From assembly GCA_021204405.1 (NCBI GenBank), contig JAJPZJ010000002.1, positions 1 to 42,352 on the forward strand: a DNA stretch of 42,352 nucleotides. Direction: 5' to 3'. Positions 27,074 through 35,854 of this stretch are shown in pieces. The position numbers were made by a program, and so were the translations under genes. The stretch comes from Tannerellaceae bacterium (GTDB lineage: Bacteria; Bacteroidota; Bacteroidia; Bacteroidales; Tannerellaceae). The notes beneath the pieces are model-generated. The model saw only the letters and a program-made list of their open reading frames with translations, searched no databases and had not been told where the DNA came from. Positions within the stretch are counted from its first letter, which is position 1. Every line of letters begins with the position of its first letter.

Positions 27074-29512
27074 ATGAAAGTATTAAAGTTCGGCGGAACA
27101 TCCGTAGGTTCCGTGAATAGTATTCTGAGCGTGAAGAAGATAGTAGAGGCTATTGACGAGCCTGTAATCGTAGTAGTATCGGCCGTTGGAGGCATTACCG
27201 ACAAACTGCTGGCTACATCCGCCATGGCATCCACCGGTGATATAATGTACGAAAGCTATTTTGCCGAAATCATCTCCCGCCACAATGAAATAATTGATGG
27301 AGTGATCGACCCACAGCGGAGGGATAAGGTAAAAAAAGAGATGCACGGATTATTGGACGAACTCGGCAATATCCTGAAAGGAGTATACCTGATTAACGAC
27401 CTGTCTGTGAAAACATCCGATACGATCGTTAGTTACGGAGAACGGATCTCCTCCCTGATTATATCGAACATAATCGCAGAAGCCCAATTGTTCGACTCGC
27501 GCGAATTTATCAAAACGATCAAACAGTTCAACAAACATATTGTTGACTTCGACCGTACCAACGAATTGATCAAAGAGAAATTCAATCTACTGCCTAAAGT
27601 AGCCCTGGTTCCGGGATTTATCTCTTCAAGCAGTGAAAACGGTGAAGTAACCAACCTCGGACGGGGTGGCTCTGATTATACCGCCTCTATCCTGGCTACT
27701 GCCCTGGATGCATCCGTACTCGAAATATGGACGGATATAGATGGGTTTATGACTGCCGACCCGCGCGTAATCAGTTCGGCCTATGTAATAGACCGGCTCA
27801 CCTTTACCGAAGCAATGGAACTCTGCAACTTTGGGGCAAAAGTGATCTACCCCCCTACCATCTATCCGGTATACCATAAAAATATCCCGATCCGTATCCT
27901 CAATACATTTAATCCGGAAGCACCGGGCACCTATATCTCACAGGAACGGAGTAAAGAATGCGGACGGGCCATTATTAAAGGGATTTCCTCCATCAACGAT
28001 ACCTGCCTGATCACCGTACAGGGCCTGGGCATGGTAGGCGTAATTGGTATAAACTACCGCATATTTAAAACCCTAGCCCATAGTAGTATCAGCGTATTTA
28101 TGGTATCCCAGGCCAGTTCGGAAAATAACACCACATTTGCTGTACGGAATGCCGATGCCGACGTGGCCGTGAAAGTATTGAACGAAGAATTTGCCCTGGA
28201 ACGTGCCCAGGGAGAGATCAGCGATGTGACAGCCGAAAGAGACCTGGCAACCGTAGCGATCGTTGGCGAAAACATGAAACGGACCCCCGGTATTGCAGGC
28301 AAACTGTTCAGTACACTGGGTAGTGCAGGTATCAGTGTAATTGCCTGTGCACAGGGAGCTTCGGAAACCAATATTTCATTTGTAATCAAACTGAAGTATC
28401 TGCGCAAAGCGCTGAACTCCATCCACGATTCCTTTTTCCTGTCTGAATATAAAGTATTGAATATCTTTATTGCAGGTGTTGGAACAGTGGGAAAGAATCT
28501 CCTGGAGCAGATCCGTATCCAACAACCTAAGCTGATGCAGCAAAACGGCCTGAAACTAAATGTAGTGGGTATATCCAACTCTACCAGGGCACTCTTTTTG
28601 CGGGAAGGCTTACAACTGGAAAACTGTATCGACGAACTGAAACAAAACGGACAGCCCAGCACCCCGGAAACACTCAGCCGGGAAATCCTGAATATGAATA
28701 TATTCAACGCCGTATTTGTTGACTGTACGGCAAGCCCGCAAATTTCATCGCTGTACGAAACATTGCTGAATAACAATATATCGGTTGTAACCGCTAACAA
28801 GCTGGCAGCCTCTTCATCTTATAGTAACTATATTAACCTGAAAGAAACTGCCCGCCGCCGGGGTGTCATGTTTCTGTTTGAAACCAACGTAGGCGCCGGC
28901 CTGCCCATCATCAATACAATGAACGACCTGATTAACAGCGGCGACCATATCCTTAAACTGGAAGCAGTCTTATCCGGTACACTGAATTTCATTTTTAACA
29001 CCTTAAGTGCAGATATCCCTTTAAGCCAGACCATACAAATGGCAAAAGAGGCAGGCTATGCCGAACCCGACCCGCGCATCGACCTGAGTGGTAAAGACGT
29101 GATCCGTAAACTGGTTATACTTGCCCGCGAAGCAGGCTATGCCGTAGAACAGGAAGATGTGGAAAAAGACCTGTTCATTCCACAAAAATATTTTGAAGGC
29201 TCCCTGGAAGACTTCTGGGCGACCATCGGCGAGTTGGATGCCGAGTTCGAAGCCAAACGCCAGCAACTTGAGGCTGAACATAAACGGTTCCGTTTTGTTA
29301 CTACTATGGACAGGGGCATTTGCAAAGTCGGGCTACAGGCGGTAAACAACCAGCATCCATTCTATGAACTGGAAGGTAGTAACAACATCATCATGATCTC
29401 TACCGAACGGTACCACGAATACCCAATGATCATCAAAGGATATGGAGCAGGAGCCGACGTAACCGCAGCCGGTGTATTTGCCGATATCATTTCAATTGCT
29501 AATATCAGGTAA
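27074..29512 (+). CDS. thrA: Bifunctional aspartokinase/homoserine dehydrogenase
   Basis: An 812-residue fusion. Aspartokinase domain at residues about 1-290 (MKVLKFGGTSVGS; NLGRGGSDYTA), regulatory ACT domains about 310-450 (ISSINDTCLITVQGLGMVG; GIAGKLFSTLGSAGISV), homoserine dehydrogenase from about 465 (FIAGVGTVGKNLLEQI nucleotide loop; VVTANKLA; ETNVGAGLPII; LSGTLNFIFNT; AGYAEPDPRIDLSGKDVIRK). It phosphorylates aspartate and reduces aspartate semialdehyde to homoserine. ACT domains imply end-product feedback. It is followed, after a foldback repeat, by the apgM-like gene and thrC, forming the threonine block. Confidence 0.95.
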   Translation: MKVLKFGGTSVGSVNSILSVKKIVEAIDEPVIVVVSAVGGITDKLLATSAMASTGDIMYESYFAEIISRHNEIIDGVIDPQRRDKVKKEMHGLLDELGNILKGVYLINDLSVKTSDTIVSYGERISSLIISNIIAEAQLFDSREFIKTIKQFNKHIVDFDRTNELIKEKFNLLPKVALVPGFISSSSENGEVTNLGRGGSDYTASILATALDASVLEIWTDIDGFMTADPRVISSAYVIDRLTFTEAMELCNFGAKVIYPPTIYPVYHKNIPIRILNTFNPEAPGTYISQERSKECGRAIIKGISSINDTCLITVQGLGMVGVIGINYRIFKTLAHSSISVFMVSQASSENNTTFAVRNADADVAVKVLNEEFALERAQGEISDVTAERDLATVAIVGENMKRTPGIAGKLFSTLGSAGISVIACAQGASETNISFVIKLKYLRKALNSIHDSFFLSEYKVLNIFIAGVGTVGKNLLEQIRIQQPKLMQQNGLKLNVVGISNSTRALFLREGLQLENCIDELKQNGQPSTPETLSREILNMNIFNAVFVDCTASPQISSLYETLLNNNISVVTANKLAASSSYSNYINLKETARRRGVMFLFETNVGAGLPIINTMNDLINSGDHILKLEAVLSGTLNFIFNTLSADIPLSQTIQMAKEAGYAEPDPRIDLSGKDVIRKLVILAREAGYAVEQEDVEKDLFIPQKYFEGSLEDFWATIGELDAEFEAKRQQLEAEHKRFRFVTTMDRGICKVGLQAVNNQHPFYELEGSNNIIMISTERYHEYPMIIKGYGAGADVTAAGVFADIISIANIR

Positions 29513-29520
29513 TGGAAAAT

Positions 29521-29889
29521 ATTCGAACACGCAGACACCAAAGGCACAGAGATTTTTTATTTTTAATTAAAGACGGTTTCGTTGTCAACCGAAGGACCAT
29601 TAAGTCCCGGAGGGACATCCTATCCCAGCCCAGGACAACGCCCTGGGTAGTAAGAATAGAGTAGTATCGGAGTGCTGTAAGCACGGCATAATAAATTATG
29701 TAGAGCTAAAGCTCTTATGTATATCGTACTTACAGCACTCATCACCCTCACCCCTTAAGCCCAGCGCGTTGCCCTGGGCTGGGATAGGATGTCCCTCCGG
29801 GACTTAAAAATCTTCCAGCCAGTCTGGATTGGAATCCCATCCGGCTAAAACTAAAAAACCTCTGGGTCTCCGTGCCTCCGTATTCGAAT
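29521..29889. repeat. Nested foldback element between thrA and apgM-like gene
   Basis: Outer arms: ATTCGAACACGCAGACACC at the left and its degenerate inverse ending CCTCCGTATTCGAAT at the right. Middle arms: 29600-29647 (TTAAGTCCCGGAGGGACATC...) against 29760-29807, near-perfect. Inner arms: GAGTGCTGTAAG (29670-29681) against 29729-29740, and AGAGCT/AGCTCT at 29702-29715. The whole stretch can fold on itself and encodes no protein. It resembles REP/MITE-like intergenic repeats of Bacteroidetes. Confidence 0.75.
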
Positions 29890-29908
29890 CTTATTATATT
29901 TGTAAATT

Positions 29909-31117
29909 ATGAAACATATTATTATACTGGGAGATGGAATGGCCGACGAGCCCATTGAAGCATTAGGCGGAAAAACCCCGCTCCAATATGCCCACACCCC
30001 TTATATGGATAAACTGGCCGCAGCCGGCGTTACCGGGCAACTCAAAACCGTTGCCGACGGTTTCCATCCTGGCAGCGAAGTAGCCAATATGGCAATACTG
30101 GGCTACGATATGCCCAGCGTATACGAAGGACGCGGCGTACTGGAAGCAGCCAGCATAGGCGTAACCCTCCAACCGGGTGAGATGGCTATGCGTTGTAACC
30201 TGGTCTGTATAGAGAACGAGGTGATAAAAAACCATTCTGCCGGACACATCTCTACCGAAGAGGCCGGTGAACTGATACAGGCATTAAACAACCAACTGGG
30301 TTCAGACCGTATCACCTTCCATACCGGCGTATCCTACCGCCATCTGCTGGTAGTCAAAGGAGGAAACAAACAATTGGATTGTACCCCGCCCCACGATGTA
30401 CCCTTACAACCGTTCCACCCCTTACTGGTCAAACCGGAAACAGCAGCAGCCACCGAAACAGCAGCCCTACTCAACGACCTGATCTTCCGCTCGCAGAAAA
30501 TCCTGAAAGATCATCCTATCAATAAGAAAAGGATAGCAGCCGGTAAAGACCCCGCTAACAGCATATGGCCCTGGTCGCCCGGATACCGTCCGGCTATGCA
30601 AACCATGCAACAACTGTATGGCTTCCGGAAAGGAGCCGTGATCTCGGCAGTCGACCTGGTCCGCGGCATCGGAACCTACGCTGGCCTGTCGGTCATTGAT
30701 GTAGAAGGAGCCACCGGCCTGTACGATACCAACTATGAAGGCAAAGCACAGGCTGCCCTCGAAGCACTCCGAACAAACGACTTTGTATACCTGCATATAG
30801 AAGCCAGCGACGAAGCCGGCCACGAAGGAGATGTAGCCCTCAAAATAAAAACGATCGAAGACCTCGACAACCGGGTAGTCCGCATCATTTACGAAGCCCT
30901 GGAAACCTGGGACGAACTGGTAGCCATCGCCGTACTGCCCGACCACCCCACCCCATGCGCCATCCGTACCCATACGGCCACTCCCATTCCCTTCCTGATC
31001 TATAAACCCGGATATCCGGCCGACAGCGTAACAGCTTACGACGAATTTACCGTAGCCGGAGGAAAATATGGTATATTGGAGAAAGATCAATTTATCAGAG
31101 AATTTTTTAACGACTAA
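29909..31117 (+). CDS. ApgM-type phosphoglycerate mutase family protein, probable homoserine kinase
   Basis: A 402-residue member of the archaeal-type cofactor-independent phosphoglycerate mutase family: IILGDGMADEP (metal-binding Asp), GGKTPLQYAHTPYMDKLA, GSEVANMAILGYD (likely catalytic Ser), HIEASDEAGHEGD and VLPDHPTPCAIRTHT (metal ligands). Set between thrA and thrC with no thrB nearby; members of this family in Bacteroides have been proposed to serve as homoserine kinase, which I take as the best role. It ends eight bases before thrC, so the two are co-transcribed. A glycolytic mutase role is the alternative. Confidence 0.8.
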   Translation: MKHIIILGDGMADEPIEALGGKTPLQYAHTPYMDKLAAAGVTGQLKTVADGFHPGSEVANMAILGYDMPSVYEGRGVLEAASIGVTLQPGEMAMRCNLVCIENEVIKNHSAGHISTEEAGELIQALNNQLGSDRITFHTGVSYRHLLVVKGGNKQLDCTPPHDVPLQPFHPLLVKPETAAATETAALLNDLIFRSQKILKDHPINKKRIAAGKDPANSIWPWSPGYRPAMQTMQQLYGFRKGAVISAVDLVRGIGTYAGLSVIDVEGATGLYDTNYEGKAQAALEALRTNDFVYLHIEASDEAGHEGDVALKIKTIEDLDNRVVRIIYEALETWDELVAIAVLPDHPTPCAIRTHTATPIPFLIYKPGYPADSVTAYDEFTVAGGKYGILEKDQFIREFFND

Positions 31118-31124
31118 TATATAT

Positions 31125-32447
31125 ATGATGAAATACTATAGCACAAACAAACAGGCTCCGGTAGCCACCCTGGAAGAAGCTGTTGTAAAAGGACTGGCCG
31201 GCGACAAAGGCCTGTTTATGCCCGAACGTATCAACCCAATCGATCCGGCCATTATCAGCAACCTTAAAAACATGTCTTTCCACGAAATAGCTCTCGAAGT
31301 AGCTAAAGCGTTCTTTGGGGAAGATATAGAAGAGGCCACTCTAAAACAGATCGTAACAGATACCTTATCCTTCGACACACCCGTTGTACAGGTAAACGAT
31401 AATATCTACAGCCTGGAACTATTCCACGGCCCTACCCTTGCCTTTAAAGATGTAGGCGGACGCTTTATGGCACGCCTGTTAGGCCATTTCATCCGTACGA
31501 AAGGCAACAGAGGCAAGGTAAACGTATTGGTAGCCACCTCCGGTGACACCGGTAGTGCCGTAGCCAATGGCTTCCTGGGCGTACCGGGTATCCATGTATA
31601 TGTACTTTATCCCAAAGGAAAAGTAAGCCCCATACAGGAATGCCAGTTTACAACATTGGGACAAAATATAACCGCACTCGAAATAGACGGAACCTTTGAT
31701 GATTGTCAGTCACTGGTTAAATCGGTATTTATGGATGAAGAACTTAATAACCATATGATGCTTACCTCTGCCAACTCCATCAACGTAGCCCGCTTCCTTC
31801 CCCAATCCTTCTACTATTTCAATGCCTATGCACAACTGGATAGGATAGGGAAAGCTAACGAACTGGTATTCTCGGTTCCCAGCGGCAACTTCAGTAATAT
31901 CACCGCCGGCCTGTTTGCCCACCGGATGGGATTACCCGTTAAACGTTTTATCGCAGCCAACAACCGCAACGACGTATTCCTGGAATACCTGCAAACCGCT
32001 ACTTACACACCCCGTCCTTCCGTACAAACCATTGCCAATGCCATGGACGTAGGCGACCCAAGTAACTTTGCCCGCATCCTCGACCTGTTTGGCAACGACA
32101 TAAATACCCACCAGAAAGTAAGCAGCCTGATTAGTGGCTACCGGTATACCAACGAACAGATTGCCGGAACCATGCAGGAGGTATTCAAAAATACCGGCTA
32201 TGTATTAGACCCACACGGCGCCTGTGGCTATCAGGCTTTGGTAGACAATCAACTATCTCCTGCCGAAACAGGTGTATTCCTTGAAACAGCCCACCCGGCT
32301 AAATTTAAAGAGACTGTTGACCAAATATTAAACAGCGATATCGATATCCCTGCCAAATTACAAGCCTTTATGCAAGGCGAAAAACAAAGTCTCGGACTCA
32401 GCAAAGAATTTGATCCATTCAAAGCCTATTTGCTACAACAAGAATAA
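31125..32447 (+). CDS. thrC: Threonine synthase
   Basis: About 440 residues from ATG at 31125 (MMKYYSTNKQ; a second ATG follows at once). PLP-dependent enzyme converting O-phosphohomoserine to threonine. N-terminal signature YYSTNKQAPVATLEEAVVKG, GDKGLFMPE, PLP lysine in LAFKDVGGRFM (about residue 108), ATSGDTGSAVANGF, and SGNFSNITAG. An upstream frame extension to 31068 overlaps the apgM-like gene and is not used. Terminator follows. Confidence 0.95.
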   Translation: MMKYYSTNKQAPVATLEEAVVKGLAGDKGLFMPERINPIDPAIISNLKNMSFHEIALEVAKAFFGEDIEEATLKQIVTDTLSFDTPVVQVNDNIYSLELFHGPTLAFKDVGGRFMARLLGHFIRTKGNRGKVNVLVATSGDTGSAVANGFLGVPGIHVYVLYPKGKVSPIQECQFTTLGQNITALEIDGTFDDCQSLVKSVFMDEELNNHMMLTSANSINVARFLPQSFYYFNAYAQLDRIGKANELVFSVPSGNFSNITAGLFAHRMGLPVKRFIAANNRNDVFLEYLQTATYTPRPSVQTIANAMDVGDPSNFARILDLFGNDINTHQKVSSLISGYRYTNEQIAGTMQEVFKNTGYVLDPHGACGYQALVDNQLSPAETGVFLETAHPAKFKETVDQILNSDIDIPAKLQAFMQGEKQSLGLSKEFDPFKAYLLQQE

Positions 32448-32473
32448 CATACTTATATAGCATCAAGCCAAGG

Positions 32474-32520
32474 AAGCATATGTCCTCACTTTCCTGAGGA
32501 ACATATGCTTTTTATTTTTT
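32474..32520 (+). terminator. Terminator after thrC
   Basis: AAGCATATGT-CCTCA...TGAGG-ACATATGCTT forms a long stem with a T-rich tail. Confidence 0.9.
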
Positions 32521-32626
32521 AGTGGATGAAATAATCACAGGTTTCCTGCACAGGTAACCATCTGTTACCCGTTCCTTATCTATCTTCTTCTTCTGACCTA
32601 TGTACATTCTCACCTATTGCTAACTT

Positions 32627-32710
32627 ATTACACCAAGGTGTAATACTTATTTTACCTGGCTATAATCTCTATTACACCAAGGTGTAATAATAATTTCACC
32701 CAGCTGTAAT
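32627..32710 (+). promoter_or_regulatory. Four 18-bp dyads at an exact 22-bp period
   Basis: Copies start at 32627, 32649, 32671 and 32693. Copies 1 and 3 are identical: ATTACACCAAGGTGTAAT, with perfect 8-bp arms and two central bases. Copies 2 and 4 are degenerate (ATTTTACCTGGCTATAAT and ATTTCACCCAGCTGTAAT). Four-base spacers separate them. A 22-bp period puts every dyad on the same helix face, as for a cooperatively bound operator array. It ends 193 bases before kbl and after the thrC terminator, so regulation of kbl is the natural inference. The binding protein is unknown. Confidence 0.75.
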
Positions 32711-32903
32711 AGTTTAAAAGATAGCCTGGTTAAAATTAGGGATAGGCATACCTGTAATTAGCTATATAGTACAGCGCAGGTAATACCCTGAATACTTATT
32801 TTTCCTGCTGCTTTTACAACCGAAATCCGAAAAAAGTAAGATATTTGTTCCTGGTTTCGGAGTGTTTCTAAACCAGCATACTAACCAAGCAAAAAACAAC
32901 ACT

Positions 32904-34091
32904 ATGTACGGAAAATTCAAAAGCTTTCTTACTGAAGAGCTTAACAACATCGAGGCGGCAGGCCTATACAAAAAAGAACGTATTATCACTACACCGCAAC
33001 GTGCCAATATCCGTGTGAACGCAGGCGACGGAGTATTAAATTTCTGTGCCAACAATTACCTGGGACTATCGGATAACCAACGGCTGATCGATGCAGCCAA
33101 AAAGGCAATGGATACACACGGTTACGGTATGTCGTCGGTTCGTTTTATCTGTGGTACACAAGACCTGCACAAACAACTGGAGCAAGCTATTTCGGATTAT
33201 TTCCAAACCGAAGATACCATCCTGTATGCTGCCTGCTTCGATGCCAATGGCGGATTATTCGAACCCCTGTTAAGCGAAGAAGATGCCATTATATCCGACT
33301 CCTTAAACCATGCTTCCATTATAGATGGTGTACGTTTATGCAAAGCGAAATGCTACAGGTATGCCAATGCGGATATGGAAGAGTTGGAAAAATGTTTGCA
33401 GGAAGCACAGGCACAACGTTTCCGGATCATTGCTACTGACGGCGTATTCTCGATGGATGGCAATGTAGCTCCGATGGATAAGATTTGTGAACTGGCGGAA
33501 AAGTACGATGCGTTGGTAATGGTGGATGAGTCGCACTCCGCCGGTGTGGTTGGCCCTACCGGGCATGGCGTTGCCGAACAATATAACTGTTATGGGAAAA
33601 TCGATATTTTTACCGGTACCCTGGGAAAAGCATTTGGTGGAGCCATGGGTGGCTTTACTACCGGTAAAAAGGAGATCATTGATATCCTGCGCCAGCGTTC
33701 ACGCCCATACCTGTTCTCAAACTCACTGGCGCCGGCTATTGTGGGGGCTAGTATTGAGATATTCAACATGCTGAAAGAAAGCAATGAGTTACATACCAAA
33801 CTAATGGAGAATGTAACTTACTTCCGCGATAAGATGGTGGAGGCCGGATTTGATATCAAACCTACCCAATCGGCTATCTGTGCGGTGATGCTGTACGACG
33901 CTAAATTATCACAGGACTTTGCTGCTGCTATGCAGGAAGAGGGTATCTATGTAACCGGTTTCTATTATCCGGTAGTACCGAAAGGACAGGCCCGTATCCG
34001 CGTACAGATTTCGGCAGAACATGAGAAAGAACACCTCGATAAAGCAATTGCTGCTTTTATAAACATCGGGAAGAAGCTGGGTGTTATTTAA
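32904..34091 (+). CDS. kbl: Glycine C-acetyltransferase (2-amino-3-ketobutyrate CoA ligase)
   Basis: A 395-residue PLP enzyme of the alpha-oxoamine synthase family, acting in threonine breakdown to glycine and acetyl-CoA. Start chosen at MYGKFKSF because the family begins there; an in-frame upstream ATG at 32862 would add 14 atypical residues. Motifs: NFCANNYLGLSD, HGYGMSSVRFICGTQ, VDESHSAG, and PLP Lys242 in GTLGKAFGG. No threonine dehydrogenase gene is adjacent. A dyad array lies upstream. Confidence 0.93.
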   Translation: MYGKFKSFLTEELNNIEAAGLYKKERIITTPQRANIRVNAGDGVLNFCANNYLGLSDNQRLIDAAKKAMDTHGYGMSSVRFICGTQDLHKQLEQAISDYFQTEDTILYAACFDANGGLFEPLLSEEDAIISDSLNHASIIDGVRLCKAKCYRYANADMEELEKCLQEAQAQRFRIIATDGVFSMDGNVAPMDKICELAEKYDALVMVDESHSAGVVGPTGHGVAEQYNCYGKIDIFTGTLGKAFGGAMGGFTTGKKEIIDILRQRSRPYLFSNSLAPAIVGASIEIFNMLKESNELHTKLMENVTYFRDKMVEAGFDIKPTQSAICAVMLYDAKLSQDFAAAMQEEGIYVTGFYYPVVPKGQARIRVQISAEHEKEHLDKAIAAFINIGKKLGVI

Positions 34092-34100
34092 TAAAAAGGG

Positions 34101-34186
34101 ATCGAACACGGAGACACAGAGGCACGGAGATTTTTTATTTGAATTTGATATTAAAACCTCCGTGCCTCTGTGTCTCCGTGTTCGAT
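34101..34186. repeat. Perfect 29-bp inverted repeat between kbl and the PHP gene
   Basis: Arms at 34101-34129 (begins ATCGAACACGGAGACACAGA) and 34158-34186 with a 28-base A/T-rich loop. The arm resembles the outer arms of the element at 29521-29889, so it is a minimal member of the same family. It could also end transcription of kbl. Confidence 0.88.
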
Positions 34187-34206
34187 AATATTTTCAAACA
34201 AACAGT

Positions 34207-35079
34207 ATGCAACTAAGTAACTACCATAGCCATTGTAATTTCTGTGACGGACGCAGCACCCCTGAGGATTTTGTGAAGTTTGCCATCTCCAATAAATTCA
34301 GGGCTTATGGCTTTTCCTCCCATAGTCCGCTCCCTTTCGAAACCTTCTGGAATATGTCTAAAGAGGATATGCCCGAATACCTGGCAGAGATCGAAAGACT
34401 AAAAAAGAAATACCGGGAGCAACTAGAAATTTACGTGGGACTGGAAATCGATTTCCTGGATAAAACTTACAATTCTGCTATCCGTTACTTTCAGGAGTTA
34501 CCGCTGGATTACCGGATCTGTTCTATCCATTTCCTTCCTATCTCCGATGTACTGGAAGAAAAGAATATGGTATGTATCGACGGCTCGTTTGCAGAATTTA
34601 AAGCCTCGGTGGATAAATATTTTAACGGTGACATACGCGCTCTTTTCAAACGTTATTTCGATTCCACCAAAGAAATGATAGAAACAGGTGGTTTCGATAT
34701 TATGGGGCATATGGATAAAATCTATATGAATGGCAGCCGCTTTGAAGAGTTTTACCCGGATGCCGGGTGGTATCGTACGCCCATGACGGAATGCCTGGAA
34801 CTGGTTGCTGAAAAAGGATTGATGGTGGAGATCAATACCAAAAACCTGGGTCGCAAACAACACACTTACCCCCACCCTTCTTTCTTCAGGCAGCTTGCCG
34901 AAAGGAATATCCCCGTATTGGTTAACTCCGATTGCCATTATCCCTATCTGGTAAACGACGGGCGTGCCGAGGCTTTTGCCCTATTAAAAGAGGCCGGGAT
35001 TAAAACTACCCGTGAATTGGTGAATAGCAGATGGGAAGATGTTCCGGTAACAAGTTTGGCGAATCATCCTAATTCATAA
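34207..35079 (+). CDS. PHP-family histidinol-phosphatase-like enzyme
   Basis: A 290-residue PHP-domain phosphoesterase. Metal ligands visible: NYHSHCNFCDG (His7, His9), GLEIDF, CSIHFLP, GHMDK and NSDCHYP. This is the pattern of the HisK-type histidinol phosphatase, which removes phosphate from histidinol phosphate. No other his genes are nearby, so the substrate is not certain. Confidence 0.82.
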   Translation: MQLSNYHSHCNFCDGRSTPEDFVKFAISNKFRAYGFSSHSPLPFETFWNMSKEDMPEYLAEIERLKKKYREQLEIYVGLEIDFLDKTYNSAIRYFQELPLDYRICSIHFLPISDVLEEKNMVCIDGSFAEFKASVDKYFNGDIRALFKRYFDSTKEMIETGGFDIMGHMDKIYMNGSRFEEFYPDAGWYRTPMTECLELVAEKGLMVEINTKNLGRKQHTYPHPSFFRQLAERNIPVLVNSDCHYPYLVNDGRAEAFALLKEAGIKTTRELVNSRWEDVPVTSLANHPNS

Positions 35080-35452
35080 CTTCTTCACATATTTATATAT
35101 TCACATCTACTAAAAAATAGTAGTGTCCAATCGTAGCCGGTTACTTTTTATATACCGGCCGGAGTTTTCTATGCCAATCCCAGGTATAAGTGATGCTATC
35201 AGGAGAATATAACTCGTAGGATCCAAATCAAATTTACACCAAAACAACAATTTAATTAACTTAAATAAACTTAATAACCAAAGATAATATTGTATTTATC
35301 CTATCCTGGTCATTCTATTAAGAAAACCAACCATCTTCCTATAAAATTCGACGATTTACCCAATTTATCAACTAAAGTTCTGGATGAACTATTGCTTATT
35401 GTCATTTTATCTCGCAAAATAAGTTTAAAAAAAACGCAAACAGCGTATTAAT

Positions 35453-35504
35453 TAAGGAATATAAAAGATAAAAACAGTTAAGGAATATAAAAGATAAAAA
35501 CAGT
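35453..35504. repeat. 26-bp exact tandem duplication
   Basis: Copies at 35453-35478 and 35479-35504, starting TAAGGAATATAAAAGATAAA. Confidence 0.95.
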
Positions 35505-35654
35505 TGATATCACATCAATTTAAAACTATATATATCCATGAACTTAAAATATAGGATAATTAGTCGATAATTATATTAAGTTGGTTGATAAATTCCTTAA
35601 GCCCATTGAAAACAATAAACCATATTTTAACATAAATCAATATTTGATTAAATC

Positions 35655-35710
35655 TTTTATATCTTTGTCATCAGAAAAAGATTTTTATATCTTTGTCATC
35701 AGAAAAAGAT
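35655..35710. repeat. 28-bp exact tandem duplication carrying a -7 element
   Basis: Copies at 35655-35682 and 35683-35710, starting TTTTATATCTTTGTCATCAG. Each copy contains TATCTTTG (TAnnTTTG). Confidence 0.95.
35664..35695 (+). promoter_or_regulatory. Putative susC promoter built from two repeat copies
   Basis: TTTG at 35664-35667 (copy 1) and TATCTTTG at 35688-35695 (copy 2) are separated by 20 bases, the spacing of Bacteroidetes -33 and -7 boxes. The start would be about 150 bases before the susC ATG. Inference from consensus only. Confidence 0.5.
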
Positions 35711-35770
35711 AGTAGTTCATCCAGAACTCTATACCACTAACTGTCATGAAGTATGTGAAATTGTTTTTGA

Positions 35771-35808
35771 ATATTTAGTTTTAATTAAAATATTTAGTTT
35801 TAATTAAA
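35771..35808. repeat. 19-bp exact tandem duplication
   Basis: Copies at 35771-35789 and 35790-35808, reading ATATTTAGTTTTAATTAAA; it overlaps the start of the next duplication. Confidence 0.93.
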
Positions 35809-35854
35809 TTAACTGTCTATGTTGAATTTAATTAAATTAACTGTCTATGTTGAA
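35799..35854. repeat. 28-bp exact tandem duplication including the susC start codon
   Basis: Copies at 35799-35826 and 35827-35854, starting TTTAATTAAATTAACTGTCT. Both contain ATGTTGAA. The first ATG (35819) opens a 12-codon frame (MLNLIKLTVYVE, stop at 35855-35857) that overlaps the true susC start at 35847. Confidence 0.93.

Larger units (their letters stand above)
35080..35846 (+). other. AT-rich leader of the susC-susD operon
   Basis: 767 bases without a gene. The first 370 bases hold nothing I recognise; the rest contains four short exact tandem duplications and a promoter-like pair, listed separately. No anti-sigma/sigma factor or hybrid regulator precedes susC. Confidence 0.6.

Noticed and set aside
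28054-28800. A 248-codon minus-strand frame
   Set aside because: Antisense within thrA, which is intact and conserved.
32627-32710. CRISPR array
   Set aside because: The repeats are 18-bp dyads with four-base spacers; spacers are far too short, and no cas genes are present.
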